Assembly: GCF_002878395.1 (NCBI RefSeq)
Contig: NC_061119.1
Location: 42,131,680-42,195,679 of the forward strand
Direction: 5' to 3'
From: Capsicum annuum
Lineage: Eukaryota > Streptophyta > Magnoliopsida > Solanales > Solanaceae
Length of the DNA stretch: 64,000 nt
Below are positions 1 to 11,458 of the stretch, piece by piece. Positions within the stretch are counted from its first letter, which is position 1. Every line of letters begins with the position of its first letter. The position numbers and the translations under genes were made by a program. Under the pieces are notes generated by a model, which was not told the DNA's origin, did no database searches, and saw nothing but the letters and a program-made list of their open reading frames with translations.

Positions 1-1309
1 TTGATTAAGTTAAGAGTCGGAACATAAAGTTAAAGATCAATGCGAATTAGCCTAGTCTTAGATCTTGTTTTGATTTGTCGTCATGGATATTGTGTTGTTG
101 TGATATTTAATTCATGGTGTATGATTATGTAGGAAGATTTGTGAGATGAATTTGGTGATATATTGATGATATAAAGGCTGGAAATTTATGGGAAATACAC
201 CACAAGACAAGGGACTAAGATGGGATAATCAACACCTAACCAAAATCTCAGAAGCAAATTTCAGTGTGCCAAGGCTATGAGTATGCGACACCCGACCTAG
301 AGCGGTGATCTACCTAGGGAGGAGCCTTGATTGGAGCATGACTCTATCTAAGGTGGTTCCCCCTCTATTCCCTTACTCACAAATTCTTAGAATTCTTGTC
401 CTACACAGCTTTGGTTACCTTAGGCTATAAATACAACATTGTAAACGTTTTTAATGATCTTTGGACGTCTTGGAGGATTAATTGGATGCTATAGCTTCAA
501 ATTTTAGGTTTTTATTATTTTAATTTAGTTCATTCATGTTCTTAGTTGTTAATTACAACCTTGTGATTACTACTATGATAATGAGTGGTTGAAAACCTCT
601 TTCCGGTGTTAAAGCCATGAACATGAGTACTACTATTTTGAATTAAATTTTTTTAAGTTTTTTTATCATTAGTTGTTATGTGTTCATCTTTGATTTAACT
701 ATTTGATGGATTGATCACCTGAAAAATATATCAATTGTCTACCTTTTGATCTCGGAAGAGAGAATAAGGGATAGAATGTAGAGACGAACAAAGTATGGTT
801 TGTGTACTTTTATAAAATAAGGAATACAAATTAGTTTCTAGGATAGGGATGTACTTAGATGTCTTACTTTATTCAAACGTAGGATGATAGATTAAAGAAC
901 TAAATTGGATTATTACATCCCCGCTCAACGATGTAGTTGTAAGGTTCAATTTAGGTAAAGGATTAAATGGAGGAAGACCATAATCATGCAATTAACCCTA
1001 TAAATCAACAACCAAGATAAGCAAGTTAAAGAATGAAGTTCAACAACATAGTATGATTATTCAAGATTGTTTTAACCCTAGGTTTTCTCCTATTGATTAT
1101 TTCAAGATCTTTACTTTACGTATTGTTTACTTTTCTTTAGTTACAAATTCAAAACTCTCTTTTCGATTACCTTTGTATCAAATTAATCTAAACTGTTAAC
1201 TGAAATTGAATCATTGTTGAAGCAAGTCCTTGTGGCATCGATACTTGGCTTCTTGAAGGCCACTTTACTACTTGATAGACCATATACACTAGCATGTGCG
1301 ATTGGGCGC
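1..1309. other. Non-coding flank, unassigned dispersed-repeat-like sequence
   Basis: No open frame of useful length and no recognisable domain is present. The DNA is AT-rich and ends abruptly at about 1310, where homology to the LTR of element A begins. The stretch around 1225-1305 (CTTGTGGCATCGATACTTGG, then a GTATACACT-like motif) resembles the internal-side ends of other plant LTR or LARD elements that I have seen, but I cannot assign it. It may be the left part of another transposon or ordinary intergenic DNA that truncated element A. Confidence 0.4.
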
Positions 1310-1910
1310 TGTCACTCGCATACTATACATCAGTTATCTCATGCTATTTATTTAGTCAGTTATTATTCATGCATATGAGCCATGAAAATTAACCTAACCT
1401 CATTTAGCATACCAATATATTCAAAGTACTGATTGCATACTCATTTCATGCGCTATGATATCTCATATCATAGGTTCGGATGCTCAGGTTCCCAACTGCA
1501 CCAAGATATTCCTGTGCACCAGCAACAGCAGCAGTGGTGAGTCTTCATACTCTGAGAATCATTTATATTTATTTTAGTGTTTTAGTTTAGTAGTCAGCGG
1601 AGTTAGTTGGGGACTTGTCCCATCAACTCCATAGTCAGTCAGAGGCTTTCAGACAGTTAGTCAGTTATCAATTGTTATTCACAGTCTTTATAGTATTTTT
1701 TTCAAATATTTTTTTTTCAGAATATTAGTTCAAAGATATTTGTAAATGTTTAAACCTTATGGCGTATCCAACATTGTTTTCCGCACATGTGTATCCTTTA
1801 TTATCAGTTTGTTCAGTGCTCACAGCAGGTACCAGCTCATGGGTCAGCTTATGGTCACTTGTAACTGTAAGCACCGTGTGGTATCCAGGGTGTACTCCCA
1901 GGGAACTACA
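1310..1910 (+). repeat. 5' LTR of element A, 5'-truncated
   Basis: This segment aligns collinearly with 24091-24664, the end of the 3' LTR. Shared landmarks are the CTCATGCTATTTATT motif, the run of CAGCAGCAGY-like sequence before GTGGTGAGT, TTGTCCCATCAACTCCA, and the CAGGTACCAGCTCATGGGT-like block near the end. It ends with GGGAACTACA next to a primer binding site. The 5' portion of the LTR (equivalent to 6905-8133 plus 23668-24090) is missing. Confidence 0.8.
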
Positions 1911-1914
1911 AACT

Positions 1915-1927
1915 TAGTATCAGAGCC
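1915..1927 (+). other. Primer binding site of element A (initiator-Met tRNA type)
   Basis: TAGTATCAGAGCC lies 4 nt after the LTR end and matches the plant consensus TGGTATCAGAGC, which is complementary to the 3' end of initiator tRNA-Met. One base (G to A) differs in the first core triplet. Confidence 0.8.
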
Positions 1928-2132
1928 TAAGGTTTTAAAGTGTCCTAGGGAGTCTGAAAGTTGTGTTAAGTAGAGTCTTGTGCATGGGTGTGAAGCACGC
2001 CACACTTATCGATAAAAGGCTACAAGACGTTTTAGGAAAAGTTTCCCTTCTTTTAGTATTTATGTCGTGCGAGTAAGCATGAGCTCAATTTAAATTCTTT
2101 TTCTAATTTAATCTTCTTTTCATTTACAGAAC

Positions 2133-3190
2133 ATGCCTCTTAAAAAGAATAATGGAAAAAGAAATAGGAATCAGCCCACACCTTCGCCTGTTCAGGAAAT
2201 TCCCCTAAAAGAGCATGTCTCCTATGCCGAATTCAGAGTTTCATTTACTACTTTATCTCACTTAGTAGCTATCCAAAATAATCAATCATCTTTTATGCCA
2301 GCTATTTTGGTGGCTAATATTACCGCAGCTAGGATTCAGGATTTCACTTGAATGAACCCTCTATTTTTGATATCTAAGTCTGATGAGGATCCACAGGAGT
2401 TCCTAGACATGGACAGAAGGTAAATGATATTATGGGTATGACTTCTAGTAAGAGTGCAGAATTGGGTGCTTACCAATTGTAGGATGTTACTCAAACCTGA
2501 TATAAGCAGCAGAAGAGAGATAGAGGGGCATGGAGGGCCTGTTGAATAAGAAGAGTTTGCGATGGTCTTTTTAGATAGGCTCTTTCCCTTGGGGTTATGG
2601 GAATATATGGTGTAGGGGTTTATTAATTTTAGGCAGGGAAACATAAGTGTGAAGGAGTATTCTTTTAAGTTTACTCGGCTAACCAGGTATGCTCCTAATA
2701 TGGTATCTGATGACAGGTCTAGGATGAGTAAATTAGTCTCTAATATAGTTGATAGCGTGGTCAAGGAGTGCAAGACTATGATGTTGATTAAGATATGGAC
2801 TTGTCTAGGTTGATGGTCCATGCTTAATAGATTGAGGAGTAGAAGTTTAAGAAAAAAGAGGGAAAATAAGAAAGCCAGAATAGGTAGCTTTGGTTTTGCT
2901 CAGTCGAGGTTAGAGGGAGGTAACCATAATTAATTCCATCAAAAATATTTAACCCCAGCTCTATGTTCATCTAGTGTACCAGTGTCGAAGTTTAGAAATA
3001 ATAATTGGGAGAGGGCGCCAGGCCCTAAGCCCTAAGAAAATATGAACAGTGGTTGCTTGCACAAATCCTCTTTGCCAAAAATATGGTAGAAACCATCAGG
3101 GTATGAGTGGATCTAGTAGTGATGTATGCTTTTGGTGTGGCAATCTAGGCCACAGTGTCAGGGATTGCCCACAGAGTGGTCAGTAGGGTA
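2133..3190 (+). pseudogene. gag: gag of element A (broken)
   Basis: Translation from the ATG at 2133 gives the typical basic start of solanaceous Tekay gag (MPLKKNNGKRNR), then a conserved capsid-like stretch ending IQDFT. A stop follows at about 2349, with further stops and frame changes. Across 2349-2850 the usual capsid motifs are still readable in pieces (MNPLFLISKSDEDPQEFLD). A CCHC zinc knuckle, CFWCGNLGHSVRDC, is intact at about 3127-3170, marking the nucleocapsid. Gag would package the element RNA in cytoplasmic virus-like particles. The product cannot be made intact. Confidence 0.8.
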
Positions 3191-3299
3191 AATCCAGTCG
3201 CCCCCTAGTTCCATTTGATCACCCGACTTAGCAGGATATCGTTTCCAGTGCCACCAGTGGTCAGAGCCCAAATAGATTGTATGCACTTTAGTCTTAGCT

Positions 3300-3790
3300 A
3301 GATCAGGAAAATTCTCCTGATGTAGCTACTAGTACGTTACAGGTCTTTTATTTACATGTTTATGCTTTGTTAGATCCCGAAGCTTCTCTTTTTTTGTAAC
3401 CCCTTACATAACTGTTGATTTCGATGTCAGTCCTAAGACTTTAGCAGAATCCTTTTTAGTATCTACCCCAATAGGTGTCTCTATTATAACCAGGAGGATA
3501 TACAGGAACTATTGACCACAATATCTCAGAAAATTATCTCAGTTGATCTTGTAAAGTTAGAGATGATAGATTTTGATGTCATTCTCGATATGGATTAGCT
3601 CTACTCATGATATGCTTCAGTTGAATATAGAAATAGAGTTGTTCATTTTTATTTTTTAAATGAACCATTCCTAGAATGGAGGGGTAGTACTTCAGCACTT
3701 AGGGGTCAGCTTATTTCGTGCCTTAGAGCGAGAAAACTGATATCCAAGGGGTGTGTCTGCCATCTTGTTTAAGTTATAGACTATAATTCT
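3300..3790 (+). pseudogene. Aspartic protease region of element A (broken)
   Basis: The frame near 3345-3400 reads VFYLHVYALLDPEASLF, corresponding to the retropepsin active-site strand (family form LLDPGAT), with the glycine after Asp-Pro replaced by Glu. The later MIDFDVILDMD segment at about 3565-3600 matches the conserved protease tail (VDFDVILGMDWL), followed by a stop in place of the Trp. The segment ends with LISKGCVCHLV. The family protease cuts the Gag-Pol polyprotein; this copy is inactivated. Confidence 0.7.
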
Positions 3791-5130
3791 GAGACTCCTA
3801 GTCTTTAGTTAGTTTCAGTAGTGAGGGAATTTGTAGATGTGTTTCCCGAAGATCTTCTTGGAGTTCCTCTCAAAAGGGAAATTAACTTTGGAATAGATCT
3901 TCTTCTAGATACCCAGCCTAGCTTAATTCCACCCTATAGAATGGCTCCAGCGGAACTTAGGGATTTAATAGAATAGTTGAAAGATTTTTTAGATAAGGGA
4001 TTCATCATGCCCAGTTTTTCCCTATGGGCGCTCCAATCCTTTTCATGTGTAAGAAAGATAGTTCTCTCAGAATGTGCATTAATTACCTCAGTTGAAAAAA
4101 GTCACAATCAAGAATAAGTATCCATTCCTCAAAATTGATAACTTTTTTGACCAACTTCAGGGTGTCAGTTACTTCTCTATGATAGTCCTCAATCTGGCTA
4201 TCATCAGCTCAGAGTTGGAGAATGTGACATTTCAAAAATAGCTTTCAGAACTCGGTATGGTCACTTCAAATTCCTAGTCATGTCTTTTGGTCTTACAAAT
4301 GCCCCAGTATCTTCCATGGACTTGATGAACTAAGTGTTCAAGCAGTATTTGGACATATTTATTATAGTCTTTATAGATGACATTCTTGTCTACTCCCATA
4401 ATAAAAATGATCATGCAGACCATATCAAAATAGTATTGTAGACTCTTAGAGCCCATTAGTTATTCACTAAATTCAGCAAGTGCGAGTTTTGGCTTAGATC
4501 AGTAGCTTTTCTTAGCCATATTATTTTAGGTGATGGCATTAGAGTTGACCCTCAAAAGACTAAAGCAATAAGAAACTGGCCTAGACACATTTCTCTGTCA
4601 GATATTAGGAGTTTCTTGGGTTTGGCTGGCTATTACAGATAGTTTTTGAAGGGTTTTCATCTATTACATCCCCCATGTCGAGATTGACTTAGAAGAAAGT
4701 CAAGTTTCAGTAGTCAGATTCTTATGAGAAGTATTTTCAGGAGTTGAATACTTGACTCACCTCAGCCCCAGTATTGACCTTGTTAGATGGTTCAGATGGG
4801 TTTGTTATTTACTGTGATATTTTCAGAGTTGGATTGGGTTGAGTGCTGATGCAGAGAGGTAAGGTCATAGCCTACTCCTCTAGATAGCTTTAGCCCTTTG
4901 AAAAGAATTATCCTACCCATGATCTTGAGTTAGCAGCTATTATGTTAGCCTTGAAAATTTGGAGGCATTATCTGTATAAGGTGCATGTTAATGTGTTCAC
5001 AGATCATAAAATGTTTATAGTAAGTTAAATCTACATCAAAGAAGGTGGTTAGAATTATTGAAGGACTATGATATGAGTATTTTGTATCATTCGAGCAAGA
5101 CTAATATAGTGGTAGATGCCTTAGTAGATT
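3791..5130 (+). pseudogene. pol: Reverse transcriptase / RNase H of element A (broken)
   Basis: Readable blocks follow the standard order: [20 protein letters not shown], then [13 protein letters not shown], then the polymerase catalytic motif [10 protein letters not shown] at about 4367-4396, whose two aspartates remain. These are followed by the thumb ([12 protein letters not shown], about 4613-4640) and an RNase H start around 4795-4850. Several stops and frameshifts (for example near 3977, 4032 and 4080) break the frame. The family enzyme copies element RNA into cDNA and degrades the RNA strand. Confidence 0.8.
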
Positions 5131-5389
5131 GTTTATAGGTAGTGTGGCTTATGTTGAGAATGATAAGAAGAAGTTAGTTCAGGAGGCTCATCAGTTGGTT
5201 AGATTAGGTGTTCATTTGGTTGACTTAGCTGAGGGTAGTGTATGGGTTCAGAAGGGATCCTAGACTAGTTAAGTTAAAGGAGTCAGTCAGAGATCAAAAT
5301 GTAGAGGTTTTCTCCTAAGAGGGAGATGGTGTGTTACGTTGCTAGGGTAAACTCTGTGTGTCATGTGAAGATGGTTTGAGAAAGTAAAT

Positions 5390-6341
5390 TCTTGAAAAAG
5401 TGCATGGTGCGCATTACTCTATTCACTCAGGATCTACTAAGATATACTGTGATTTGTGGCAAATCTATTAGTAGAGCGGTATAAAGAGGTACATTACAGA
5501 GTTTGTAGCCAAGTGTTCTAATTTTCAACGGGTTAACATTGAGCACCAAAGTCCTAGTGGTTCTATGTAGGAGTTCAGCATACCCACTTGGAATTGGGAA
5601 GAGATGAACATGGATTTTGTAATAGGGTTGCCTTGTTCGCGTCGCCAGCATAATTCTATTTGAGTTATTGTCGAAAGAATTACCAAATCAGCCTATTTCT
5701 TGACAGTCCACACTTCTTATTCTGTTGAGGATTATTCCAAGCTCTATATTATAGATTTGGTTAGATTGGATGAAGTCCCGTTGTCCATCATTTTAGATAG
5801 AGGTACTCAGTCTACCTCTTATTATTTGAAGGCTTTATAGAAGGGTCTTGGTACCCAAGTTAAACTCAGTACAGCCTTTTACCCTCACACAGATGGTCAG
5901 GAAGAGAAGACCATTCAAACCTTAAAGGACATATTGAGAGCTTGTGTTATCGAGTTTAAGGGCAGTTGGGATGATAACTTGTCATTGATTGAGTTTACTT
6001 TTAATAACAGTTATCATTCCAGTATTCAGATGGATCTATTTGAGGCTCTTTATGGAAGGAGATGTAGATCTCCTATTGGTTGGGTAGAAGTAGGTAAGAC
6101 TGCATTGATAGGGCCAGATTTAGTGTTTGATACTTTAGATAAAGTTTAGTTGATCAGGGAGAGGCTTAAGACAACCCAAAACTGTCAAAAATACTATGCA
6201 GATGTAAGAAAAAGAGATCTTGAGATTGAGGTTGAAGATTTGGTATATTTGAATATCTCTCCCATGAAGGGAGTAAAGAGATTTGGCAAAAAGGGGAAAC
6301 TCAGTCCTCGATATGTAGGCCCTTACAGGATCTTGAATTAA
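5390..6341 (+). pseudogene. Integrase of element A (broken)
   Basis: Pieces match Ty3/gypsy integrase: a degraded zinc-binding N-terminus (about 5400-5560), then MDFVIGLP and VERITKSAYFL, then the core with ILDRGTQ and FYPHTDGQEEKTIQTL, which holds the final catalytic Glu. The longest open pieces are 5934-6149 and 6150-6341, separated by a single in-frame TAG; the second ends in the GPY/F module (GKLSPRYVGPYRIL). Integrase inserts the cDNA into the nuclear genome. Multiple stops make this copy non-functional. Confidence 0.8.
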
Positions 6342-6650
6342 TTTGGAAATGTAGCGTATGAGCTTGAGTTGTCTATAGATTTGGCTTCAGTGCATCCAGT
6401 GTTCCATGTGTCCTTGTTATTGAAGTGTATTGGGGACCCAGCTATGGTTGTTCCTTTAGAAAGTATAGATGTTTAGGGAAGACTTCTTATGAAAAGCTCT
6501 CAAACAAAATCTTAGATCACCAGATTCATAGACTAAGAAACAAAGAATTTTACTTGGTCAAAGTTCTTTGGCGGAATCAGTCCATTGAGGGAGCTACTTG
6601 GGAAGCAGAAGCATATATGTGAACCAAGTATCCTCACCTTTTTTCCGTAA
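6342..6650 (+). pseudogene. Chromodomain tail of element A integrase
   Basis: After VHPVFHVSLL the frame continues to ILDHQIHRLRNKEFYLVKVL followed by WRNQSIEGATWEAE and YPHLF. This is the diagnostic chromodomain of plant chromoviruses, with the LVKVLWRN strand and the TWE motif. In the family it tethers integrase to modified histones. Stops interrupt it after SIDV and after EAYM. Confidence 0.85.
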
Positions 6651-6891
6651 ACTCAAACTCATGTTAAGGTAATAATTTTCCTTAGATTATCTATTTTCCA
6701 TTCTCAGACCCAGCCATGTGGTCATCTTCATGCCATTGCATGTATTCATGAATTCATGAATTAGTTCAGTCAGCCACCATGTTTCAGACTCAGTCATGTA
6801 ATCATGTTTTTAGTTATGCATATTCAGCAAGAAATCACAATACCTCTGTATTTTCTCAGCTTAATCAGTCTCATTGGTGGATGGATATTTT

Positions 6892-6901
6892 AAAAGAGGG
6901 G
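6892..6901 (+). other. Polypurine tract of element A
   Basis: AAAAGAGGGG lies immediately before the 3' LTR start (TATAATAACCC, consensus TGTAATACCC), where second-strand cDNA synthesis is primed. Confidence 0.75.
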
Positions 6902-6904
6902 ATA

Positions 6905-8133
6905 TTATAATAACCCATATTTGTCTTAGCTCAATTCAGCCCATAGTGCATGTACAAGGGGATTAGAACCTGAAAATTTAGCTAATGCATGTACAACGGG
7001 CTTAGAACCTGAAAATTTAGCTAAGTGTTGGAGACTTAGTTTTATTTTTGCCCTCTTAACCTTGATGATTTTTAAAGTGACCATCCTGACCCTGAGACAT
7101 AAGTTTTTGAGTTGATTCATGTTCAGGGGTGTAAGTAGCATGTCGCGAGTAAGTTTTAAATTTTTCGGATGAGGTTTATACCATGTTTGGATTTCTAAAA
7201 CAGCAAGTCACCATGATTGTGTCGTGTCATGGTGGAATAGTAATGGAGTCCTTGGCGAGTTGTGGTGAGGTCTCAATCGGCATTTTAGTTATGAATTTAA
7301 ATTTTTCAGGGGTAGTCAGGTTTTTTCCCATGGCCCCAATCTGTAAAAACATGGGATTTATCATCAGTTGAGGCACTATATACCCTATTTCCACAAATTC
7401 TCTTTAAAATAAACCCTAGCCATCACCCTAATTCATCAAGTTCAACCATTATTTCTTCAAGAAAACTCAAGAATTCAAGCTTCACCACCCAAGAACGATC
7501 AAGAACGTCAATTCTCTTGCAAGATTAATGCCTTAAGGTATGTTAAATATTCATCCATGGGCCCTTTTTACCCATGGAGTCCAAGTACCTATTTTTGTAT
7601 TCTAAATCATGAATTCGCATGTTTACAATGAGTTAATTTCATGAAGCTTTTGGGAATTTCAATTACGCATGATGTTTACAAGTATTTTTAGTTGGAAAGT
7701 AGTCTTTACAAGTTTGAAGCATGAAATTTCATGTTAAATCCCCCAATGTATGGTTTTAGTGTAATAATTATGTTATTCCCACATGTTTCAGTTATGTTAT
7801 TCCCATATGTTTCAATCATTCTCATGCCTAAGTTCATGAATTTCAAGTGTTTGATGAAATGCCTAAGAGATGAATTTTGAGCAATGACTACTTATTATGC
7901 TTTTGAAGCTTTGGTATGCTTTTACTATTAATGTTATTGAGTCCTAGGGGTTATGAATACCCAAAATTTAGTTGTTTACTTAGTCTTAGTACTTTTAGAA
8001 TGGTTTTCAGGCATATGTAAGTATTATTAGTTCAGTCAGTTATCCTATCAGTCAAGTTTAGGTCAGTTCAGCAATCTGAGTTAGTTAAGTTGGGAGTAGG
8101 ATTTATCATCGAGCAAACCCAGGGATGGGGGCT
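6905..8133 (+). repeat. 3' LTR of element A, first part
   Basis: The LTR starts after the polypurine tract. It includes a plausible promoter and leader region (7370-7560, with CACTATATACCC) and stops at the GGGCT duplication where the Tat-type complex has inserted. The LTR resumes at 23668. No independent gene is visible; short ORFs here are chance. Confidence 0.75.
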
Positions 8134-10222
8134 TGTCACACCCCTATTTTTCACCACATCCAACCCCGCAAGAGAGTTGGTTTTGAGAAAATGGGTTTTT
8201 CCAATTAAAGTGACGTTTTGAATAGGGATTATTTTATTTATAGAGTCGCCACTTGGAATTGAGTTTGGGTGTTCCAAGTCACCTTATTGAATCCCCATTC
8301 AAAAGGAAATGACTCTTTATTTTTGGTCTGCGAACTAAAAATCCGAATAAAGAATTTGTTGATCAAGGAAAAGGTGTTAGGTACCCCTCGAGTCCTGTGG
8401 GTCTAGCACGGTAGCTTTAATGACTTACGTCTGGCTTAAATTAATCTCTTGGATACATAATATTTGTTAGCCTAAAAGTTACTTACATCCTGCTTTATTT
8501 ATTTAAAACTATTTAATTATATTAATGTGTGGCTTATCGGTAGCAGTACTTTCCGATCATGCTCTCACACCTCTGAGGCCTTTATGGATTGTCCCATTTA
8601 TCCAAGTCTAGATAAGAACCTAACAGGTTTAGAATCTACCCATCCCAGTTTAAATGGCTTCAAATGATATATTAAATTATAAAGAATTGTCAGTAGCAGG
8701 TCTTTCCAATTTCATCGTTAACTTTCACTTATATATTAAACTTAATTATTTCGAGGATAAGAAACTAACTCATTCTGTTGAAAATATTTTTTAGTAATAG
8801 GTTTGAAAGTAATGCACATGTCCCATTTACTCAGTTTTCATACTATTAAATTAACAAACTAACTCAAGTCTTAGAGCTCTTATTCAAACCATATCAAAGC
8901 ATGCTTAACAATGATTATTTTTAACACTAAATCAAAGAAATAATAAGAGAGCACGTATAAACTTGACCTACCGGGTTAATTAAAACTTACTAGTAGTTAT
9001 TAATTTAAAAAGCCCGACATAAACAAAATAATAAGCACAGAGCATGTAAGCCTCTAAAAAAAGGTACAGTACTGTAGTATCATTTGAAATGTTTTAAAAT
9101 TCCACATTTTTTCATAATTCACAAATTAAAAACGTAACCTTTATTTAGTATACATTTGCATGCATTGTCAGCTACGTTCTCCCTATTTTTGTTACCACTT
9201 CTTTCTCCTCCTTTCTTATTACTTTTCTTATTCTTGTTTCTAATGCATGCATGATTCAAGCTTTGTCATAAATACTTCCTAATTACACTTAGACTTAACG
9301 TAACCTAATCAACATTATTTTAAGTCAACAAACAAGTGATAAACAAAGACGTAAAACATGAACTACATAAAAGTAACAAATTACATACGCTAGACAATAT
9401 AAAAAAAATTGCAATAATTTCATTAATGCTTCGATTCACAATAAAACTTATAAAATAAATAGCTCAGGATCAAAATAAAAACCTGTGTGATGAACTAGTG
9501 AAAGTATGAATAGGAATACCGATGCCGTAAACTCGAACCAAAGACCAAGATCAAACTCCAACCCTTGAACTTTAGGAAAGAAACACTCTATTTTTTTTCT
9601 TAGTGTTTTTCGTTTGTTTTCTTTTTCTGTTTCCTGCCCCCTTTTTTTTCTTGTTTTCTCTAAAATTTCTTTCTTTGTTTTTTTTTCTTTCCCTGTAATC
9701 GTTCTTCCCCTCATTGTCTCTGTAATTGTATTGTGTGTTATATGTATAGTGTATGTGGGTGTGTGTCATGTGTTTGTGTGGAGGAAGTGAGGAAAGGTTG
9801 AGTGGAAGTGGGAAGGTGGGAAGAGGTTAGGGTAGATTAGGATAAGTTTTCTCTTTTTTTTTATTAATATTTTAAATAAAATAAAAATAATAAAATCTAT
9901 TTAAAACTTAAAAAAATACAAAATAAGTTGAATAACTAGTCTTAGAAATATGATTAAGAAATATTAATATCACTAGATTTTTTATTAAAAATTAAAAGAA
10001 GAAGACAAATATAATTTAAATTTTTTTTAAATAAACAAATAAATAATTAAAAAAATAAAAGCATATTTAAAATTTCATTCTATTGTTTTTTTATTTTCAA
10101 TACTATTAAACCAAATCTTGTAAAATAGGATGAACTTAAAATATCTAATTTAGACCTAAAAAAAAAATTGAATACTAAAATGATATAAAAATATTAGGTT
10201 TGGTCAAAAACTAGCTGTTTAC
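8134..10222 (-). repeat. Left (3') LTR of the Tat/Ogre complex
   Basis: Direct repeat of the middle LTR: 8134-9140 aligns with 19611-20690 at clear similarity (for example AAGTTACTTACATCCTGCTT in both). On the minus strand it ends GGGGTGTGACA. I place its start at about 10222 because the minus strand there reads TGTAAACAGCTAG followed by TTTTTGACCAAACC, which resembles related LTR starts; that boundary is uncertain. The LTR contains a long T/C-rich tract (9590-9700) and a GT-rich stretch (9728-9780). No genes. Confidence 0.7.
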
Positions 10223-10429
10223 ATACAAAATAATTTAAAAATAAATAAAAATGATAGAAATCAAAGCTAGGTATGCAATAAAATAAGATTCTTGTTCTCA
10301 ATAATGCAACTAAATGATGTTATGCCTTGTGAATGCATGAAAAAGAATTAGGATTTTTGCTTCTTAAAATATGACTAGTGATTGTCATACCCTATGAAGA
10401 CATAAAGAAGAAAAATAGGAAGGTTTATT

Positions 10430-11371
10430 TCCTAAAATGTCAATTAGGGTATGGAGCCCTATAAAGATGAAATAAAATGTCAACTAGGGGATGGCGCCCT
10501 ATGAAGACCAATAAGAAAAATTAGAAAATGGTGTTTCCTAAGATGTCAACTAGGGGATGATTCCCTATAAAGATGAAATAAGATGTCAACTAGGGGATGG
10601 CGCTCTATGAAGACGAATAAGAGGTTAACTAGGGGGTGGCGCCCTATGAAGACAAAATAAGATGTCAACTAGGGAATGGCGTCCTATGAAGATGAATAAG
10701 ATGTCAACTAGGGGATGGTGCCCTATGAAGATGAATAAGATGTCAACTAGGGGATGGCGCCCTATGAAGACGAATAAGATGTAAAATAGGGGATGGCACC
10801 CTATGAAGACGAGATAATATGTCAACTAGGTGATGGTGCCCTATGAAGACGAAATAAGATGTCAACTAGGGGATGGCGCCCTATGAAGATGAATAAGATG
10901 TCAACTAGGGGATGGCGCCCTATGAAGATGAATAAGATATTAACTAGGGTATGGCGTACTATGAAGACGAGATAAGATGTCAACTAGGGGATGGCACCCT
11001 ATAAAGAGGAATAAGATGTCAAACAGGGGATGGCGCCCTATGAAGACGAGGTAAGATGTCAACTAGGGGATGGCACCCTATGAAGATGAATAATATGTCA
11101 ACTAGGGGATGGCGCCCTATGAAGATGAATAAAATGTCAACTAGGGGATGGCGCCCTATGAAGACGAGATAAGATGTCAACTAGGGGATGGCACCTTAAG
11201 AAGACGAATAAGATGTCAACTAGGGGATAGCGCCCTATGAAGACGAGATAAGATGTCAACTAAGGGATGGCACCTTATGAAGATGAACAAGATGTCAACT
11301 AGGGGATGAAGCCCTATGAAGACGAGATAAGATGTCAACTAGGGGATGGCTCCCTATGAAGACAAAATAAG
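10430..11371. repeat. Tandem array, ~39-40-bp unit, about 23 copies
   Basis: The unit contains GTCAACTAGGGGATGGCG then CCCTATGAAGACGAATAAGA, 39 bp long (40 with the GAGAT variant), repeated with scattered substitutions. The middle of the array is the most regular; the left edge (10380-10560) is degraded and irregularly spaced. Each unit can form a short stem, TAGGG paired with CCCTA. Because 39 is a multiple of 3, frames stay open by chance and create a spurious 66-codon minus-strand ORF (10625-10825). Confidence 0.95.
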
Positions 11372-11428
11372 ATTAGGATTTTTTTTGTTAGAAAAGGAAA
11401 ACAATGCCCTAATTTTTAATATGAGGGG

Positions 11429-11458
11429 TTTTATTATTATTATTATTATTATTATTAT
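11429..11458. repeat. (ATT)n microsatellite
   Basis: About ten ATT units in the 3' non-coding region of the Tat-type element. Confidence 0.95.

Noticed and set aside
2336..2821. 161-codon minus-strand ORF
   Set aside because: Antisense to the readable gag of element A.
10625..10825. 66-codon minus-strand ORF with a 13-residue repeat (HPLVDILFIFIGR)
   Set aside because: By-product of the 39-bp array, whose period is a multiple of 3.
10430..11371. Regular repeats that could suggest a CRISPR array
   Set aside because: Units are directly adjacent without unique spacers, in a plant retrotransposon UTR.
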